This document shows, one piece after another, positions 8,660 to 20,210 of a DNA stretch of 64,000 nt. Position numbers and translations under genes: made by a program. The DNA comes from Pseudomonas kermanshahensis. Its GTDB lineage: Bacteria > Pseudomonadota > Gammaproteobacteria > Pseudomonadales > Pseudomonadaceae. The notes below the pieces were generated by a model. That model was not told where the DNA came from. It saw only the letters and a list, made by a program, of their open reading frames with translations, and made no database searches. The stretch covers positions 1,426,001-1,490,000 of the forward strand of contig NZ_JABWRY020000001.1 of assembly GCF_014269205.2 (NCBI RefSeq), read 5' to 3'. The stretch's first letter is position 1; every line of letters starts with the position of its first letter.

Positions 8660-8688
8660 TTGTCATAAGCAGCCTAACTGTCTATACT
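8660..8688 (+). promoter_or_regulatory. Sigma70 promoter of the sdh-suc operon
   Basis: TTGTCA (8660-8665) and TATACT (8683-8688) with a 17-base spacer form a near-consensus promoter, leaving a leader of about 115 bases before sdhC. The 351-base gltA/sdhC gap otherwise holds the opposed gltA promoter. I see no clear operator or terminator in it. Confidence 0.85.
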
Positions 8689-8810
8689 CGGCACCCGACC
8701 GCCAGGGGCTTGCAAGCCCGAACTGCTGGGGGTCGCCGTTCCCTGGGTGGTGGGTACCTGACCAGTACACTTACCAACAACTTTGCCCTGTTCGCTAGGG
8801 GCTCTTCAGT

Positions 8811-9197
8811 GTGAAAAAAGCCGTGAAAAGCCAACGACCTGTAAACCTAGACCTAAGGACCATCAAGCTCCCGATCACCGCGTACACGTCCATTCTGCAC
8901 CGTATCTCCGGCGTCATCCTGTTCCTCGGCCTGGTCATCATGCTTTATGCATTGGGCAAGTCCCTGGGTTCCGAGGAAGGCTTCGGTGAGGTGAAGGCGT
9001 GTCTGACCAGTCCGCTGGCCAAACTGGTGACCTGGGCCCTGCTGTCCGCCCTGCTGTATCACCTGGTGGCAGGTGTTCGCCACCTGATCATGGACATGGG
9101 CATCGGTGAGACGCTGGAAGGCGGCAAACTGGGCTCGAAAATCGTGATTGTCATCTCCGTGGTGGTGATCGTTCTGGTGGGAGTTTGGGTATGGTAA
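8811..9197 (+). CDS. sdhC: Succinate dehydrogenase cytochrome b556 subunit
   Basis: A 128-residue membrane anchor of complex II with three transmembrane helices (about 27-50, 70-92, 107-127). Key residues sit at the same numbers as in E. coli SdhC: S27 and R31 for ubiquinone and H84 for haem b. The start is GTG, with AGGGG upstream. It is the first gene of sdhCDAB-sucAB-lpd-sucCD. Its stop overlaps the start of sdhD by seven bases, so the two membrane subunits are translationally coupled. Confidence 0.97.
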   Translation: MKKAVKSQRPVNLDLRTIKLPITAYTSILHRISGVILFLGLVIMLYALGKSLGSEEGFGEVKACLTSPLAKLVTWALLSALLYHLVAGVRHLIMDMGIGETLEGGKLGSKIVIVISVVVIVLVGVWVW

Positions 9198-9559
9198 CCA
9201 ATGTCACGAACCTGTCGCGTTCGGGCCTCTATGACTGGATGGCACAGCGCGTCTCTGCGGTCGTTCTCGCGGCTTACTTCCTCTTCCTGATCGGTTACGT
9301 CGTAGCCCACCCAGGTATCGACTATGCCCAGTGGCACGGTCTGTTCTCCAACAACGCGATGCGGATCTTCAGTCTGCTGGCCCTCGTTGCCCTGGGCGCT
9401 CACGCCTGGGTCGGCATGTGGACCATTGCCACCGACTACCTGACGCCAATGGCGTTCGGCAAGTCGGCAACTGCGATTCGTTTCCTGTTCCAGGCGGTAT
9501 GCGGCGTTGCGATGTTCGCTTACTTCGTCTGGGGTGTGCAGATTCTCTGGGGTATCTGA
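9191..9559 (+). CDS. sdhD: Succinate dehydrogenase membrane anchor subunit
   Basis: A 122-residue second membrane subunit of complex II, with three hydrophobic helices. H71 (haem) and D82-Y83 (quinone pocket) in HAWVGMWTIATDY match the E. coli residues. I chose the ATG at 9191 over an in-frame TTG at 9185, because it gives the conserved MVTNVTNLSRSGL start and overlaps the sdhC stop. Only three bases separate its stop from sdhA. Confidence 0.96.
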   Translation: MVTNVTNLSRSGLYDWMAQRVSAVVLAAYFLFLIGYVVAHPGIDYAQWHGLFSNNAMRIFSLLALVALGAHAWVGMWTIATDYLTPMAFGKSATAIRFLFQAVCGVAMFAYFVWGVQILWGI

Positions 9560-9562
9560 TCC

Positions 9563-11335
9563 ATGGCTAGCATTCCAACTATTTCCTTCGACGCCATCAT
9601 TATTGGTGGCGGCGGCGCCGGCATGCGCGCAGCGCTGCAGCTGGCTCAAGGTGGTCACAAGACTGCCGTAGTGACCAAGGTCTTCCCGACCCGTTCGCAC
9701 ACTGTATCCGCCCAGGGCGGCATCACCTGCGCCATCGCTTCGGCCGACCCGAACGATGACTGGCGCTGGCACATGTACGATACCGTCAAAGGTTCCGACT
9801 ACATCGGTGACCAGGACGCTATCGAATACATGTGTCAGGAAGGCCCGGCTGCGGTCTTCGAGCTGGACCACATGGGCCTGCCGTTCTCGCGTACCGAAAC
9901 CGGCCGTATCTACCAGCGTCCGTTCGGTGGCCAGTCCAAGGACTTCGGCAAGGGTGGCCAGGCTGCTCGTACCTGCGCCGCTTCCGACCGTACTGGTCAC
10001 GCGCTGCTGCACACCCTGTACCAGGGCAACCTGAAAGCCGGCACCACCTTCCTCAACGAGTACTACGCCGTTGACCTGGTGAAGAACCAGGACGGTGCGT
10101 TCGTTGGTGTGATCGCCATTTGCATCGAAACCGGCGAAACCCTGTACATCAAGTCCAAGGCCACCGTTCTGGCTACTGGCGGTGCGGGTCGTATCTACGC
10201 CTCGACCACCAACGCCCTGATCAACACCGGTGACGGTGTCGGCATGGCCCTGCGTGCCGGTGTACCGGTGCAGGACATCGAAATGTGGCAGTTCCACCCA
10301 ACCGGCATCGCCGGCGCCGGTGTACTGGTCACCGAGGGTTGCCGCGGTGAGGGTGGCTACCTGATCAACGCCCACGGCGAGCGCTTCATGGAGCGTTACG
10401 CGCCGAACGCGAAAGACCTGGCCGGCCGCGACGTTGTTGCCCGTTCCATGGTCAAAGAAATCATCGCCGGCAACGGCGTGGGCCCGAACAAGGACCACGT
10501 ACTGCTGAAGCTGGACCACCTGGGCGAGGAAGTGCTGCACAGCCGCCTGCCAGGTATCTGCGAACTGTCCAAGACCTTCGCCCACGTCGACCCAGTGGTC
10601 GCGCCGGTGCCGGTCGTGCCGACCTGCCACTACATGATGGGTGGTGTTGCCACCAACATTCATGGCCAGGCCATCACCATGGACGCCGAAGGCAAGGACC
10701 ACATCATTCCGGGCCTGTTCGCCGTAGGTGAAGTGGCATGCGTATCGGTCCACGGCGCCAACCGCCTGGGCGGTAACTCGCTGCTCGACCTGGTCGTGTT
10801 CGGCCGTGCTGCCGGCCTGCACCTGGAAAAGGCGCTGACCGAAGGCGTCGAGTACCGCGATGCCAGCGACACCGACGTCGATGTTGCCCTGAACCGCCTG
10901 AACAAGCTCAACGAGCGTACCACTGGCGAAGACGTGGCAAGCCTGAAGCGCGAGCTGCAAAGCTGCATGCAGAACTACTTCGGTGTATTCCGTACTGGCG
11001 AATACATGCAGAAGGGTATCGAGCAGCTGGCTGGCCTGCGTGACCGCATCGCCAACGTGAAGATCAACGACAAGTCCCAGGCCTTCAACACCGCGCGTAT
11101 CGAAGCGCTGGAGCTGCAGAACCTGCTGGAAGTTGCCGAAGCTACTGCCATTGCGGCCGAAGCCCGTAAAGAGTCGCGCGGTGCTCACGCCCGTGAAGAC
11201 TTCGAAGACCGTGACGACGAAAACTGGCTGTGCCACACCCTGTACTACCCGGGTGAGAAGCGCGTTGCCAAGCGCGGCGTCAACTTTGCGCCGAAGACCG
11301 TGCCGGCCTTCGAGCCTAAAATCCGGACTTACTAA
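9563..11335 (+). CDS. sdhA: Succinate dehydrogenase flavoprotein subunit
   Basis: The 590-residue catalytic subunit that oxidises succinate to fumarate. It has the dinucleotide motif [12 protein letters not shown] near the N-terminus and [10 protein letters not shown] with H46 as the covalent FAD attachment site. The substrate region [10 protein letters not shown] and the [19 protein letters not shown]-terminal FAD contact are present. Length and all motifs are normal for the bacterial enzyme. It lies between sdhD and sdhB in the usual order; the sdhB ATG follows 11 bases after the stop. Confidence 0.98.
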   Translation: MASIPTISFDAIIIGGGGAGMRAALQLAQGGHKTAVVTKVFPTRSHTVSAQGGITCAIASADPNDDWRWHMYDTVKGSDYIGDQDAIEYMCQEGPAAVFELDHMGLPFSRTETGRIYQRPFGGQSKDFGKGGQAARTCAASDRTGHALLHTLYQGNLKAGTTFLNEYYAVDLVKNQDGAFVGVIAICIETGETLYIKSKATVLATGGAGRIYASTTNALINTGDGVGMALRAGVPVQDIEMWQFHPTGIAGAGVLVTEGCRGEGGYLINAHGERFMERYAPNAKDLAGRDVVARSMVKEIIAGNGVGPNKDHVLLKLDHLGEEVLHSRLPGICELSKTFAHVDPVVAPVPVVPTCHYMMGGVATNIHGQAITMDAEGKDHIIPGLFAVGEVACVSVHGANRLGGNSLLDLVVFGRAAGLHLEKALTEGVEYRDASDTDVDVALNRLNKLNERTTGEDVASLKRELQSCMQNYFGVFRTGEYMQKGIEQLAGLRDRIANVKINDKSQAFNTARIEALELQNLLEVAEATAIAAEARKESRGAHAREDFEDRDDENWLCHTLYYPGEKRVAKRGVNFAPKTVPAFEPKIRTY

Positions 11336-11346
11336 GGGTGGCTGCT

Positions 11347-12051
11347 ATGTTGAAAGTCGAAGTTTATCGTTACAACCCCGACACCGACTCGGCGCCCAAG
11401 ATGGAGTCGTTCGACGTCGATACCGGCGGCAAGGACCTGATGGTCCTGGACGTACTGGCACTGATCAAGGAAAAGGACGAGGGCTTCTCGTACCGTCGCT
11501 CCTGCCGTGAAGGCGTGTGCGGTTCCGATGGCATGAACATGAACGGCAAGAACGGCCTGGCCTGCATCACCCCGCTGTCGGGCGTGGTCAAGGGCAACAA
11601 GCTGGTGCTGCGCCCGCTGCCGGGCCTGCCGGTCATTCGTGACCTGGTCGTCGACATGAGCATCTTCTACAAGCAGTACGAGAAGGTGAAGCCATTCCTG
11701 CAGAACGACACCCCGGCTCCGGCCATCGAGCGTCTGCAGTCGCCAGAAGAGCGTGACAAGCTGGACGGTCTGTACGAGTGCATCCTGTGCGCTTGCTGCT
11801 CGACTTCTTGCCCGTCGTTCTGGTGGAACCCAGACAAGTTCCTGGGCCCCGCTGCCTTGCTGCAGGCCTATCGCTTCCTGGCCGACAGCCGTGACACCAA
11901 GACCCAGGAGCGCCTGGCGTCCCTGGATGACCCGTTCAGCGTCTTCCGCTGCCGTGGGATCATGAACTGCGTAAACGTTTGCCCTAAGGGTCTGAACCCA
12001 ACCAAGGCAATCGGTCACGTACGTAACATGCTCCTGCAAAGCGGTACCTGA
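11347..12051 (+). CDS. sdhB: Succinate dehydrogenase iron-sulfur subunit
   Basis: A 234-residue subunit that carries electrons from SdhA to quinone through three clusters. The [2Fe-2S] ligands are C53, C58, D61 and C73. The [4Fe-4S] and [3Fe-4S] ligands come from C145, C148, C151, C155, C202, C208 and C212, at a constant offset from E. coli SdhB. A GTG at 11338 is in frame, but the ATG at 11347 has AAGGG at proper spacing and gives the conserved MLKVEVYRYNP start. A 245-base structured gap separates it from sucA. Confidence 0.97.
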   Translation: MLKVEVYRYNPDTDSAPKMESFDVDTGGKDLMVLDVLALIKEKDEGFSYRRSCREGVCGSDGMNMNGKNGLACITPLSGVVKGNKLVLRPLPGLPVIRDLVVDMSIFYKQYEKVKPFLQNDTPAPAIERLQSPEERDKLDGLYECILCACCSTSCPSFWWNPDKFLGPAALLQAYRFLADSRDTKTQERLASLDDPFSVFRCRGIMNCVNVCPKGLNPTKAIGHVRNMLLQSGT

Positions 12052-12296
12052 TTCAAAGCGTTGTACCTGCAGTAAGCCGAGGTGCGGGTGGTGAGCCCGC
12101 ACTGAGGTAAAACTCGAGCAAGGGCCCACAAAGCCCGCGCTCATTACCTATGAAGATATGAGACCAGCAGGGGCTTTCCGGGCTGGTACCCGGAAAATCA
12201 GCAAGATCCAAGTGGCGTGGTTCAGTCGCTGTGTTCGGACTTTTCCAGGTTTGCTGTGGCTCTCGCCGATCGTCCCCTAACCGAGGGTGACCAAGC
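12052..12296 (+). ncRNA. Structured sucA leader, candidate sucA-II RNA
   Basis: This 245-base gap has no gene but several hairpins. One is GTGCGGG/CCCGCAC (12082-12088 with 12096-12102). Another is a perfect eight-base TTTCCGGG/CCCGGAAA (12175-12182 with 12189-12196). The last, at 12272-12291, pairs GTC and CCC with GGG and GAC and so buries the GAGGG ribosome binding site just before the sucA ATG at 12297. None is followed by a T-run, so control of translation or RNA processing is more likely than termination. A conserved 'sucA-II' RNA upstream of sucA in Pseudomonadales has been described; I propose this is it, from position and folding, without a covariance-model test. Confidence 0.55.
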
Positions 12297-15128
12297 ATGC
12301 AAGAAAGCGTGATGCAGCGCATGTGGGAAAGCGCCCACCTTTCAGGTGGTAACGCTGCATATGTGGAAGAGCTCTACGAGCTTTACCTGCACGACCCTAA
12401 CGCTGTGCCAGAAGAGTGGCGCACTTACTTCCAGAAGTTGCCAGCCGACGGCAGCACCGCTACCGATGTATCGCACTCGACAATCCGCGACCATTTCGTA
12501 CTGCTGGCAAAGAACCAGCGCCGCGCCCAACCGGTATCCGCCGGGAGCGTGAGCAGTGAACACGAGAAGAAGCAGGTTGAAGTTCTGCGACTGATCCAGG
12601 CCTATCGTATGCGCGGCCATCAGGCTGCCAAGCTCGACCCGTTGGGGTTGTGGCAGCGCCCTGCGCCCGTAGACCTGTCGATCAATCACTACGGCTTGAC
12701 CAATGCCGATCTTGATACGACCTTCCGTGCCGGCGACCTGTTCATCGGCAAAGAGGAAGCGAGCCTACGCGAGATCTCCGAGGCGCTCCAGAAGACATAT
12801 TGTCGCACCATTGGCGCCGAGTTCACCCATATCGTCGATTCCGAGCAGCGCAGCTGGTTCCAGCAGCGCCTTGAAAGCGTGCGCGGCCGTCCGGAGTTTT
12901 CCGCTGACGTGCAGGCTCACCTGCTCGAGCGCGTCACGGCCGGTGAGGGCCTTGAGAAGTACCTGGGCACCAAATACCCAGGCACCAAGCGTTTCGGCCT
13001 GGAAGGCGGCGAAAGCCTGATTCCGATGCTGGACGAGATGATCCAGCGCTCCGGCTCCTACGGTACCAAGGAAGTCGTGATCGGCATGGCCCACCGTGGC
13101 CGTCTGAACGTGCTGGTCAACACCTTCGGCAAGAACCCGCGCGAGCTGTTCGACGAGTTCGAAGGCAAGAAGATGAACGAGTTGGGCTCCGGTGACGTGA
13201 AATATCACCAGGGCTTCTCCTCCAACGTGATGACCACCGGTGGCGAAGTTCACCTGGCCATGGCGTTCAACCCGTCCCACCTGGAGATCGTTTCGCCAGT
13301 GGTCGAGGGTTCGGTGCGCGCCCGTCAGGACCGCCGCAACGACACCGTTGGCGACAAGGTGCTGCCGATCTCGATCCACGGCGATGCTGCGTTCGCAGGC
13401 CAGGGCGTGGTGATGGAAACCTTCCAGATGTCGCAGACCCGCGGTTTCAAGACCGGCGGTACCGTGCACATCGTAATCAACAACCAGGTTGGTTTCACCA
13501 TCAGCAACCCGCTGGACTCGCGTTCCACCGAGTACGCCACCGACGTTGCCAAGATGATTCAGGCGCCGATCCTGCACGTCAACGGTGATGACCCGGAAGC
13601 CGTGCTGTTCGTGACCCAGCTGGCCATCGATTACCGCATGCTGTTCAAGCGTGACGTGGTCATCGACCTGGTTTGCTACCGCCGCCGCGGCCACAACGAG
13701 GCCGACGAGCCGAACGGTACCCAGCCGCTGATGTATCAGCAGATCAGCAAGCAGCGCACCACCCGTGAGCTGTATGCCGAAGCGCTGATCCAGGCCGGTC
13801 GCATCGATGCCGAGCGTGCTCAGGCCAAGATCGACGAGTACCGCAACGCCCTGGACAACGGCCTGCACGTGGTCAAGAGCCTGGTCAAGGAGCCGAACCG
13901 CGAGCTGTTCGTCGACTGGCGTCCGTACCTGGGCCATGCCTGGACCGCGCGTCACGACACCCGCTTCGACCTCAAGACCCTGCAAGACCTGTCGGCCAAG
14001 CTGCTCGAGCTGCCAGAAGGTTTCGTGGTTCAGCGTCAGGTGTCGAAGATCTACGAAGATCGCCAGAAGATGCAGGCCGGTGGCTTGCCGATCAACTGGG
14101 GTTATGCAGAGACCATGGCGTACGCCACCCTGCAGTTCGAAGGTCACCCGATCCGCATGACCGGCCAGGACATCGGCCGTGGCACCTTCTCGCACCGCCA
14201 CGCGGTGTTGCACAACCAGAAGGACGCCAGCACCTACGTGCCGCTGCAGAACCTGTTCCCAGGCCAGCCGCGCTTCGACCTGTACGACTCCTTCCTGTCG
14301 GAAGAAGCGGTACTGGCGTTCGAATACGGCTACTCGACCACCACGCCGAACGCGCTGGTGATCTGGGAAGCCCAGTTCGGCGACTTCGCCAACGGCGCGC
14401 AAGTGGTGATTGACCAGTTCATCACCAGCGGCGAGCACAAGTGGGGCCGTCTGTGCGGTCTGACCATGCTGCTGCCGCACGGCTATGAAGGGCAGGGCCC
14501 GGAGCACTCCTCCGCGCGTCTGGAGCGTTACCTGCAGCTGTGCGCCGAGCACAACATTCAGGTCTGCGTACCGACCACCCCGGCTCAGATCTACCACCTG
14601 CTGCGTCGCCAGGTCATCCGTCCGCTGCGCAAGCCGCTGATCGTCCTGACGCCGAAGTCGCTGCTGCGCCACAAGTTGGCCGTCTCGACCTTGGAAGACC
14701 TGGCAGAAGGCTCGTTCCAGACCGTGATCCCGGAAATCGACACCCAGGATCCAGCCAAGGTCGAGCGCCTGGTGCTGTGTGGCGGCAAGGTCTACTACGA
14801 CCTGCTGGAAAAACGCCGTGCCGAAGGCCGCGAAGACATCGCCATCGTGCGTATCGAGCAGCTGTACCCGTTCCCGGAAGACGACCTGGTCGAAATCCTG
14901 GCGCCGTACACCAACCTCAAGCATGCAGTCTGGTGTCAGGAAGAGCCGATGAACCAGGGCGCCTGGTACAGCAGCCAGCACCACATGCGCCGTATCCTGG
15001 GCCGCCACAACAAGGCACTGGTCCTGGAATACGCCGGCCGCGACGCCTCTGCCGCGCCAGCCTGTGGTTACGCTTCGAAGCACGCCGAACAGCAGGAAAA
15101 ACTGCTGCAAGACGCCTTCACTGTTTAA
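12297..15128 (+). CDS. sucA: 2-oxoglutarate dehydrogenase E1 component
   Basis: The 943-residue thiamine-diphosphate enzyme that decarboxylates 2-oxoglutarate and passes the succinyl group to lipoyl-SucB. Visible features are the N-terminal helical E2-binding segment (MWESAHLSGGNAAYVEELYE), the E1 active-site region GMAHRGRLNVLVN, and the ThDP/Mg motif running from HGDAAFAGQG at about 361 to NNQVGF at about 395. The transketolase-like C-terminal domain includes EAQFGDFANGAQVVIDQFI. The length is normal. A GAGGG site precedes the ATG but can be hidden in a hairpin (see the leader). sucB follows 42 bases later. Confidence 0.98.
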   Translation: MQESVMQRMWESAHLSGGNAAYVEELYELYLHDPNAVPEEWRTYFQKLPADGSTATDVSHSTIRDHFVLLAKNQRRAQPVSAGSVSSEHEKKQVEVLRLIQAYRMRGHQAAKLDPLGLWQRPAPVDLSINHYGLTNADLDTTFRAGDLFIGKEEASLREISEALQKTYCRTIGAEFTHIVDSEQRSWFQQRLESVRGRPEFSADVQAHLLERVTAGEGLEKYLGTKYPGTKRFGLEGGESLIPMLDEMIQRSGSYGTKEVVIGMAHRGRLNVLVNTFGKNPRELFDEFEGKKMNELGSGDVKYHQGFSSNVMTTGGEVHLAMAFNPSHLEIVSPVVEGSVRARQDRRNDTVGDKVLPISIHGDAAFAGQGVVMETFQMSQTRGFKTGGTVHIVINNQVGFTISNPLDSRSTEYATDVAKMIQAPILHVNGDDPEAVLFVTQLAIDYRMLFKRDVVIDLVCYRRRGHNEADEPNGTQPLMYQQISKQRTTRELYAEALIQAGRIDAERAQAKIDEYRNALDNGLHVVKSLVKEPNRELFVDWRPYLGHAWTARHDTRFDLKTLQDLSAKLLELPEGFVVQRQVSKIYEDRQKMQAGGLPINWGYAETMAYATLQFEGHPIRMTGQDIGRGTFSHRHAVLHNQKDASTYVPLQNLFPGQPRFDLYDSFLSEEAVLAFEYGYSTTTPNALVIWEAQFGDFANGAQVVIDQFITSGEHKWGRLCGLTMLLPHGYEGQGPEHSSARLERYLQLCAEHNIQVCVPTTPAQIYHLLRRQVIRPLRKPLIVLTPKSLLRHKLAVSTLEDLAEGSFQTVIPEIDTQDPAKVERLVLCGGKVYYDLLEKRRAEGREDIAIVRIEQLYPFPEDDLVEILAPYTNLKHAVWCQEEPMNQGAWYSSQHHMRRILGRHNKALVLEYAGRDASAAPACGYASKHAEQQEKLLQDAFTV

Positions 15129-15170
15129 CGCCTTCGCGCACCTGAAACCGAATTTAAGGAAACACTGATA

Positions 15171-16391
15171 ATGGCTATCGAGATCAAAGCCCCAACCTTC
15201 CCGGAATCGGTCGCCGACGGCACCGTTGCCACCTGGCACAAGAAGCCGGGCGACGCCGTCAAGCGTGACGAGCTGATCGTCGACATCGAGACTGACAAAG
15301 TCGTCCTGGAAGTCCTGGCCACCGCCGATGGCGTGCTGGGTGACATCGTCAAGGGCGAGGGCGACACCGTCCTGTCCGACGAGCTGCTGGGTTCGATCGT
15401 TGAAGGTGGCGCTGCCGCTGCGCCTGCTGCTGCTCCGGCCGCTGCTGCCCCGGCTGCCGCTGCCGCCGATGCTGGCGAAGACGACCCGGTTGCCGCGCCT
15501 GCCGCACGCAAGCTGGCTGAAGAGAACGGCATCGACCTGGCTACCGTTGCCGGCACCGGCAAAGGCGGTCGCGTCACCAAGGAAGACGTTGTCGCTGCAG
15601 TCGCCAACAAGAAGTCTGCACCTGCTGCTGCGCCGGCTGCCAAGCCTGCCGCTGCCGCTGCTGCCCCGGTTGTGACCGCCGCTGGCGATCGTACCGAGAA
15701 GCGCGTGCCGATGACCCGTCTGCGAGCCAAGATCGCCGAGCGTCTGGTTGAAGCCCAGTCCAACATGGCGATGCTGACCACCTTCAACGAAGTCGACATG
15801 ACCGAAGTCATGGCCCTGCGTTCGAAGTACAAGGACCTGTTCGAGAAGACCCACAACGGCGTACGCCTGGGCTTCATGTCGTTCTTCGTCAAGGCTGCCA
15901 CCGAAGCCCTGAAGCGCTTCCCGGCTGTGAACGCCTCGATCGACGGCAACGACATCGTCTACCACGGTTTCGCCGACGTCGGCGTTGCCGTCTCCAGCGA
16001 CCGTGGCCTGGTAGTACCGGTGCTGCGTAACGCCGAGTCGATGAGCCTGGCTGAAATCGAGAACGGCATCGCCACCTTCGGCAAGAAGGCCCGTGATGGC
16101 AAACTGTCGATCGAAGAAATGACCGGCGGCACCTTCACCATCACCAACGGTGGTACCTTCGGTTCGATGATGTCGACCCCGATCGTCAACCCGCCGCAGG
16201 CTGCCATTCTCGGCATGCACAACATCATCCAGCGCCCGATGGCCATCAATGGTCAAGTGGTCATCCGCCCGATGATGTACCTGGCGCTGTCGTACGATCA
16301 CCGCCTGATCGACGGCAAGGAAGCGGTAACCTTCCTGGTCACCATCAAGAACCTGCTGGAAGATCCGTCTCGCCTGCTGCTGGACATCTAA
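15171..16391 (+). CDS. sucB: Dihydrolipoyl succinyltransferase (E2)
   Basis: The 406-residue core of the 2-oxoglutarate dehydrogenase complex. Domains in order: a lipoyl domain (1-76) with lipoyl lysine K43 in [11 protein letters not shown], an Ala/Pro linker, a peripheral-subunit-binding domain (about 108-142, [19 protein letters not shown]), a second Ala/Pro linker, and the catalytic domain (about 175-406) with H377 and D381 in [13 protein letters not shown]. It transfers the succinyl group to CoA. It is also known as kgdB. It lies between sucA and lpd; the 93-base gap to lpd holds a CGGCCCC/GGGGCCG stem without a T-run. Confidence 0.98.
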
Positions 16392-16460
16392 CCCTCTGGC
16401 TGCGTACCGTTCGGCCCCTGGCTTCGAAAGAGGCGGGGCCGCGCGGTTCGCGGCTTGTAG

Positions 16461-17921
<1,461 letters not shown>

Positions 17922-18093
17922 TTATAAGAAACCACGGCGGGCTGCCCGTCGTGAGTCTTGCGTGCATGACTCACCGCGGAAAGTCCGCCGGATCGGACTA
18001 CACGGGATAACCCGGGGTTAACGGTCACAGGTGGTGCGGCGCCAGCAATGGCGCAGCGCCGAAGCGCAGTACCTAACGAAGACGGTAAAAAGC
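17922..18093 (+). ncRNA. Structured sucC leader, candidate sucC RNA motif
   Basis: A 172-base gap between lpd and sucC made of back-to-back hairpins: 17933-17953 (CACGGCGGG/CCCGTCGTG), 17951-17974 (GTGAGTC/GACTCAC), 17976-17988 (GCGGA/TCCGC) or the competing 17982-17999 (AGTCCG/CGGACT), 18039-18054 (GCGCC/GGCGC) and 18056-18067 (GCGC-CGAA-GCGC). Two of these cannot form together, which suits a switch. No T-run follows. A conserved 'sucC' RNA upstream of sucC in Pseudomonas has been described, and this gap is the expected place. The assignment rests on position and structure, not on a model search. Confidence 0.55.
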
Positions 18094-19260
18094 ATGAATC
18101 TTCACGAGTATCAGGGTAAGCAGCTGTTCGCTGAATACGGCCTGCCAGTTTCCAAGGGTTTCGCTGTCGATACCCCTGAAGCTGCAGCAGAAGCTTGCGA
18201 CAAGATCGGCGGTTCCGAGTGGGTTGTTAAAGCCCAGGTTCACGCAGGTGGTCGCGGTAAAGCGGGCGGCGTCAAGCTGGTTCGCAGCAAGGAAGACGCC
18301 AAGGCGTTCGCTGCGCAATGGTTGGGCAAGCGCCTGGTAACCTACCAGACCGACGCCAACGGTCAGCCAGTGACCAAGATCCTGGTCGAATCCTGCACTG
18401 ACATCGCCAAAGAGCTGTACCTGGGCGCTGTAGTCGATCGCTCGAGCCGCCGCATCGTGTTCATGGCCTCCACCGAAGGTGGCGTGGACATCGAGAAAGT
18501 CGCTCACGAAACTCCTGAGAAGATCATCAAGGCTACTATCGATCCGCTGGTCGGCGCTCAGCCGTTCCAGGGTCGTGAACTGGCATTCCAGCTGGGTCTG
18601 GAAGGCAAGCAAGTTGCACAGTTCGCCAAGATTTTCGTAGGCCTGGCCAAGCTGTTCAAAGAACACGACCTGGCCCTGCTGGAAGTCAACCCGCTGGTCA
18701 TCAAGGCCGACGGCGACCTGCACTGCCTGGATGCGAAGATCAACATCGACGCAAACGCCATGTACCGTCAGCCTAAGCTGAAAACCTTCCACGACCCGTC
18801 GCAGGACGATCCTCGTGAAGCCCACGCTGCCAGCTTCGAGCTGAACTACGTGGCCCTGGAAGGCAACATCGGCTGCATGGTCAACGGTGCCGGCCTGGCC
18901 ATGGGCACCATGGACATCGTCAACCTGCACGGCGGCAAGCCAGCCAACTTCCTCGACGTAGGTGGTGGTGCTACCAAAGAGCGCGTTACCGAAGCCTTCA
19001 AGATCATTCTGTCCGACAGCAATGTCGCGGCCGTTCTGGTCAACATCTTCGGCGGCATCGTTCGCTGCGACATGATTGCCGAAGGCATCATCGGTGCAGT
19101 GAAAGAAGTCGGCGTTAAAGTTCCGGTCGTCGTTCGCCTCGAAGGCAACAACGCCGAACTGGGCGCTAAAGTACTGGCAGAAAGCGGTTTGAACATCATT
19201 GCGGCAACCAGCCTGACCGACGCTGCTCAACAAGTTGTCAAAGCTGCGGAGGGCAAGTAA
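18094..19260 (+). CDS. sucC: Succinyl-CoA synthetase beta subunit
   Basis: A 388-residue ADP-forming subunit with an N-terminal ATP-grasp domain ([16 protein letters not shown], then [18 protein letters not shown]) and a C-terminal CoA-ligase-type domain ([16 protein letters not shown]). With SucD it converts succinyl-CoA to succinate and makes ATP. A longer in-frame GTG start at 18031 would add 21 residues that no family member needs, and it lies inside the structured leader; the ATG at 18094 gives the universal N-terminus. The ribosome binding site is weak, which fits leader-based control. The stop overlaps the sucD start by one base. Confidence 0.97.
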   Translation: MNLHEYQGKQLFAEYGLPVSKGFAVDTPEAAAEACDKIGGSEWVVKAQVHAGGRGKAGGVKLVRSKEDAKAFAAQWLGKRLVTYQTDANGQPVTKILVESCTDIAKELYLGAVVDRSSRRIVFMASTEGGVDIEKVAHETPEKIIKATIDPLVGAQPFQGRELAFQLGLEGKQVAQFAKIFVGLAKLFKEHDLALLEVNPLVIKADGDLHCLDAKINIDANAMYRQPKLKTFHDPSQDDPREAHAASFELNYVALEGNIGCMVNGAGLAMGTMDIVNLHGGKPANFLDVGGGATKERVTEAFKIILSDSNVAAVLVNIFGGIVRCDMIAEGIIGAVKEVGVKVPVVVRLEGNNAELGAKVLAESGLNIIAATSLTDAAQQVVKAAEGK

Positions 19261-20144
19261 TGAGCGTCCTGATCAATAAAGACACCAAAGTCATCTGCCA
19301 GGGCTTCACCGGCTCGCAGGGTACTTTCCACTCCGAACAAGCCATCGCCTACGGCACCAAGATGGTCGGCGGCGTTACCCCAGGCAAGGGTGGCACCACC
19401 CACCTGGGCCTGCCGGTGTTCAACACCGTCAAGGAAGCTGTGGAAGCGACTGGCGCTGATGCTTCGGTCATCTACGTTCCGGCTCCGTTCTGCAAAGACT
19501 CGATCCTGGAAGCGGCCTTCGGCGGCATCAAGCTGATCGTCTGCATCACCGAAGGCATTCCTACCCTGGACATGCTGGATGCCAAGGTCAAGTGCGACGA
19601 GCTGGGCGTTACCCTGATCGGCCCTAACTGCCCAGGCGTCATCACCCCAGGCGAGTGCAAGATCGGCATCATGCCAGGTCACATTCACTTGCCAGGCAAG
19701 GTCGGTATCGTTTCGCGTTCCGGCACCCTGACCTATGAAGCCGTTAAGCAGACCACCGACGCCGGTTTCGGCCAGTCGACCTGCGTCGGCATCGGCGGTG
19801 ACCCGATCCCAGGCTCCAACTTCATCGACATCCTGAAGCTGTTCCAGGAAGACCCGAAGACCGAAGCGATCGTCATGATCGGTGAGATCGGCGGTTCGGC
19901 TGAAGAAGAAGCCGCGGCCTACATCAAGGCCCACGTCACCAAGCCTGTCGTTTCCTACATCGCGGGTGTTACCGCACCTGCGGGCAAGCGCATGGGCCAC
20001 GCTGGCGCCATCATCTCTGGCGGCAAAGGCACTGCGGACGAGAAGTTCGCTGCGCTGCAGGACGCAGGTGTTAAAACCGTGCGTTCGCTGGCCGACATCG
20101 GCAAGGCCCTGGCCGAGCTGACTGGCTGGGAAGCCAAGAAGTAA
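19260..20144 (+). CDS. sucD: Succinyl-CoA synthetase alpha subunit
   Basis: A 294-residue subunit that binds CoA and carries the phosphohistidine intermediate, H247 in GHAGAI (E. coli H246). CoA-binding motif [14 protein letters not shown] is at the N-terminus, and the second conserved segment [20 protein letters not shown] is intact. TAATG overlap with sucC ensures equal synthesis. It is the last gene of the sdh-suc operon; a terminator and a REP pair follow. Confidence 0.98.
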   Translation: MSVLINKDTKVICQGFTGSQGTFHSEQAIAYGTKMVGGVTPGKGGTTHLGLPVFNTVKEAVEATGADASVIYVPAPFCKDSILEAAFGGIKLIVCITEGIPTLDMLDAKVKCDELGVTLIGPNCPGVITPGECKIGIMPGHIHLPGKVGIVSRSGTLTYEAVKQTTDAGFGQSTCVGIGGDPIPGSNFIDILKLFQEDPKTEAIVMIGEIGGSAEEEAAAYIKAHVTKPVVSYIAGVTAPAGKRMGHAGAIISGGKGTADEKFAALQDAGVKTVRSLADIGKALAELTGWEAKK

Positions 20145-20170
20145 TACGCTTCACCCCCCACGCGCACAGA

Positions 20171-20196
20171 GGCCACCTTCGGGTGGCCTTTGTCGT
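20171..20196 (+). terminator. Terminator of the sdh-suc operon
   Basis: Stem GGCCACC-TTCG-GGTGGCC (20171-20188) followed by TTTGTCGTT. The TTCG loop is very stable, although the T-run is interrupted. It lies 27 bases after sucD. Confidence 0.8.
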
Positions 20197-20210
20197 TGTT
20201 GGGGGTATGT

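Noticed and set aside
9059..11236. A 725-codon open frame antisense to sdhD and sdhA
   Set aside because: Shadow of sdhA for the same reason; no recognisable protein.
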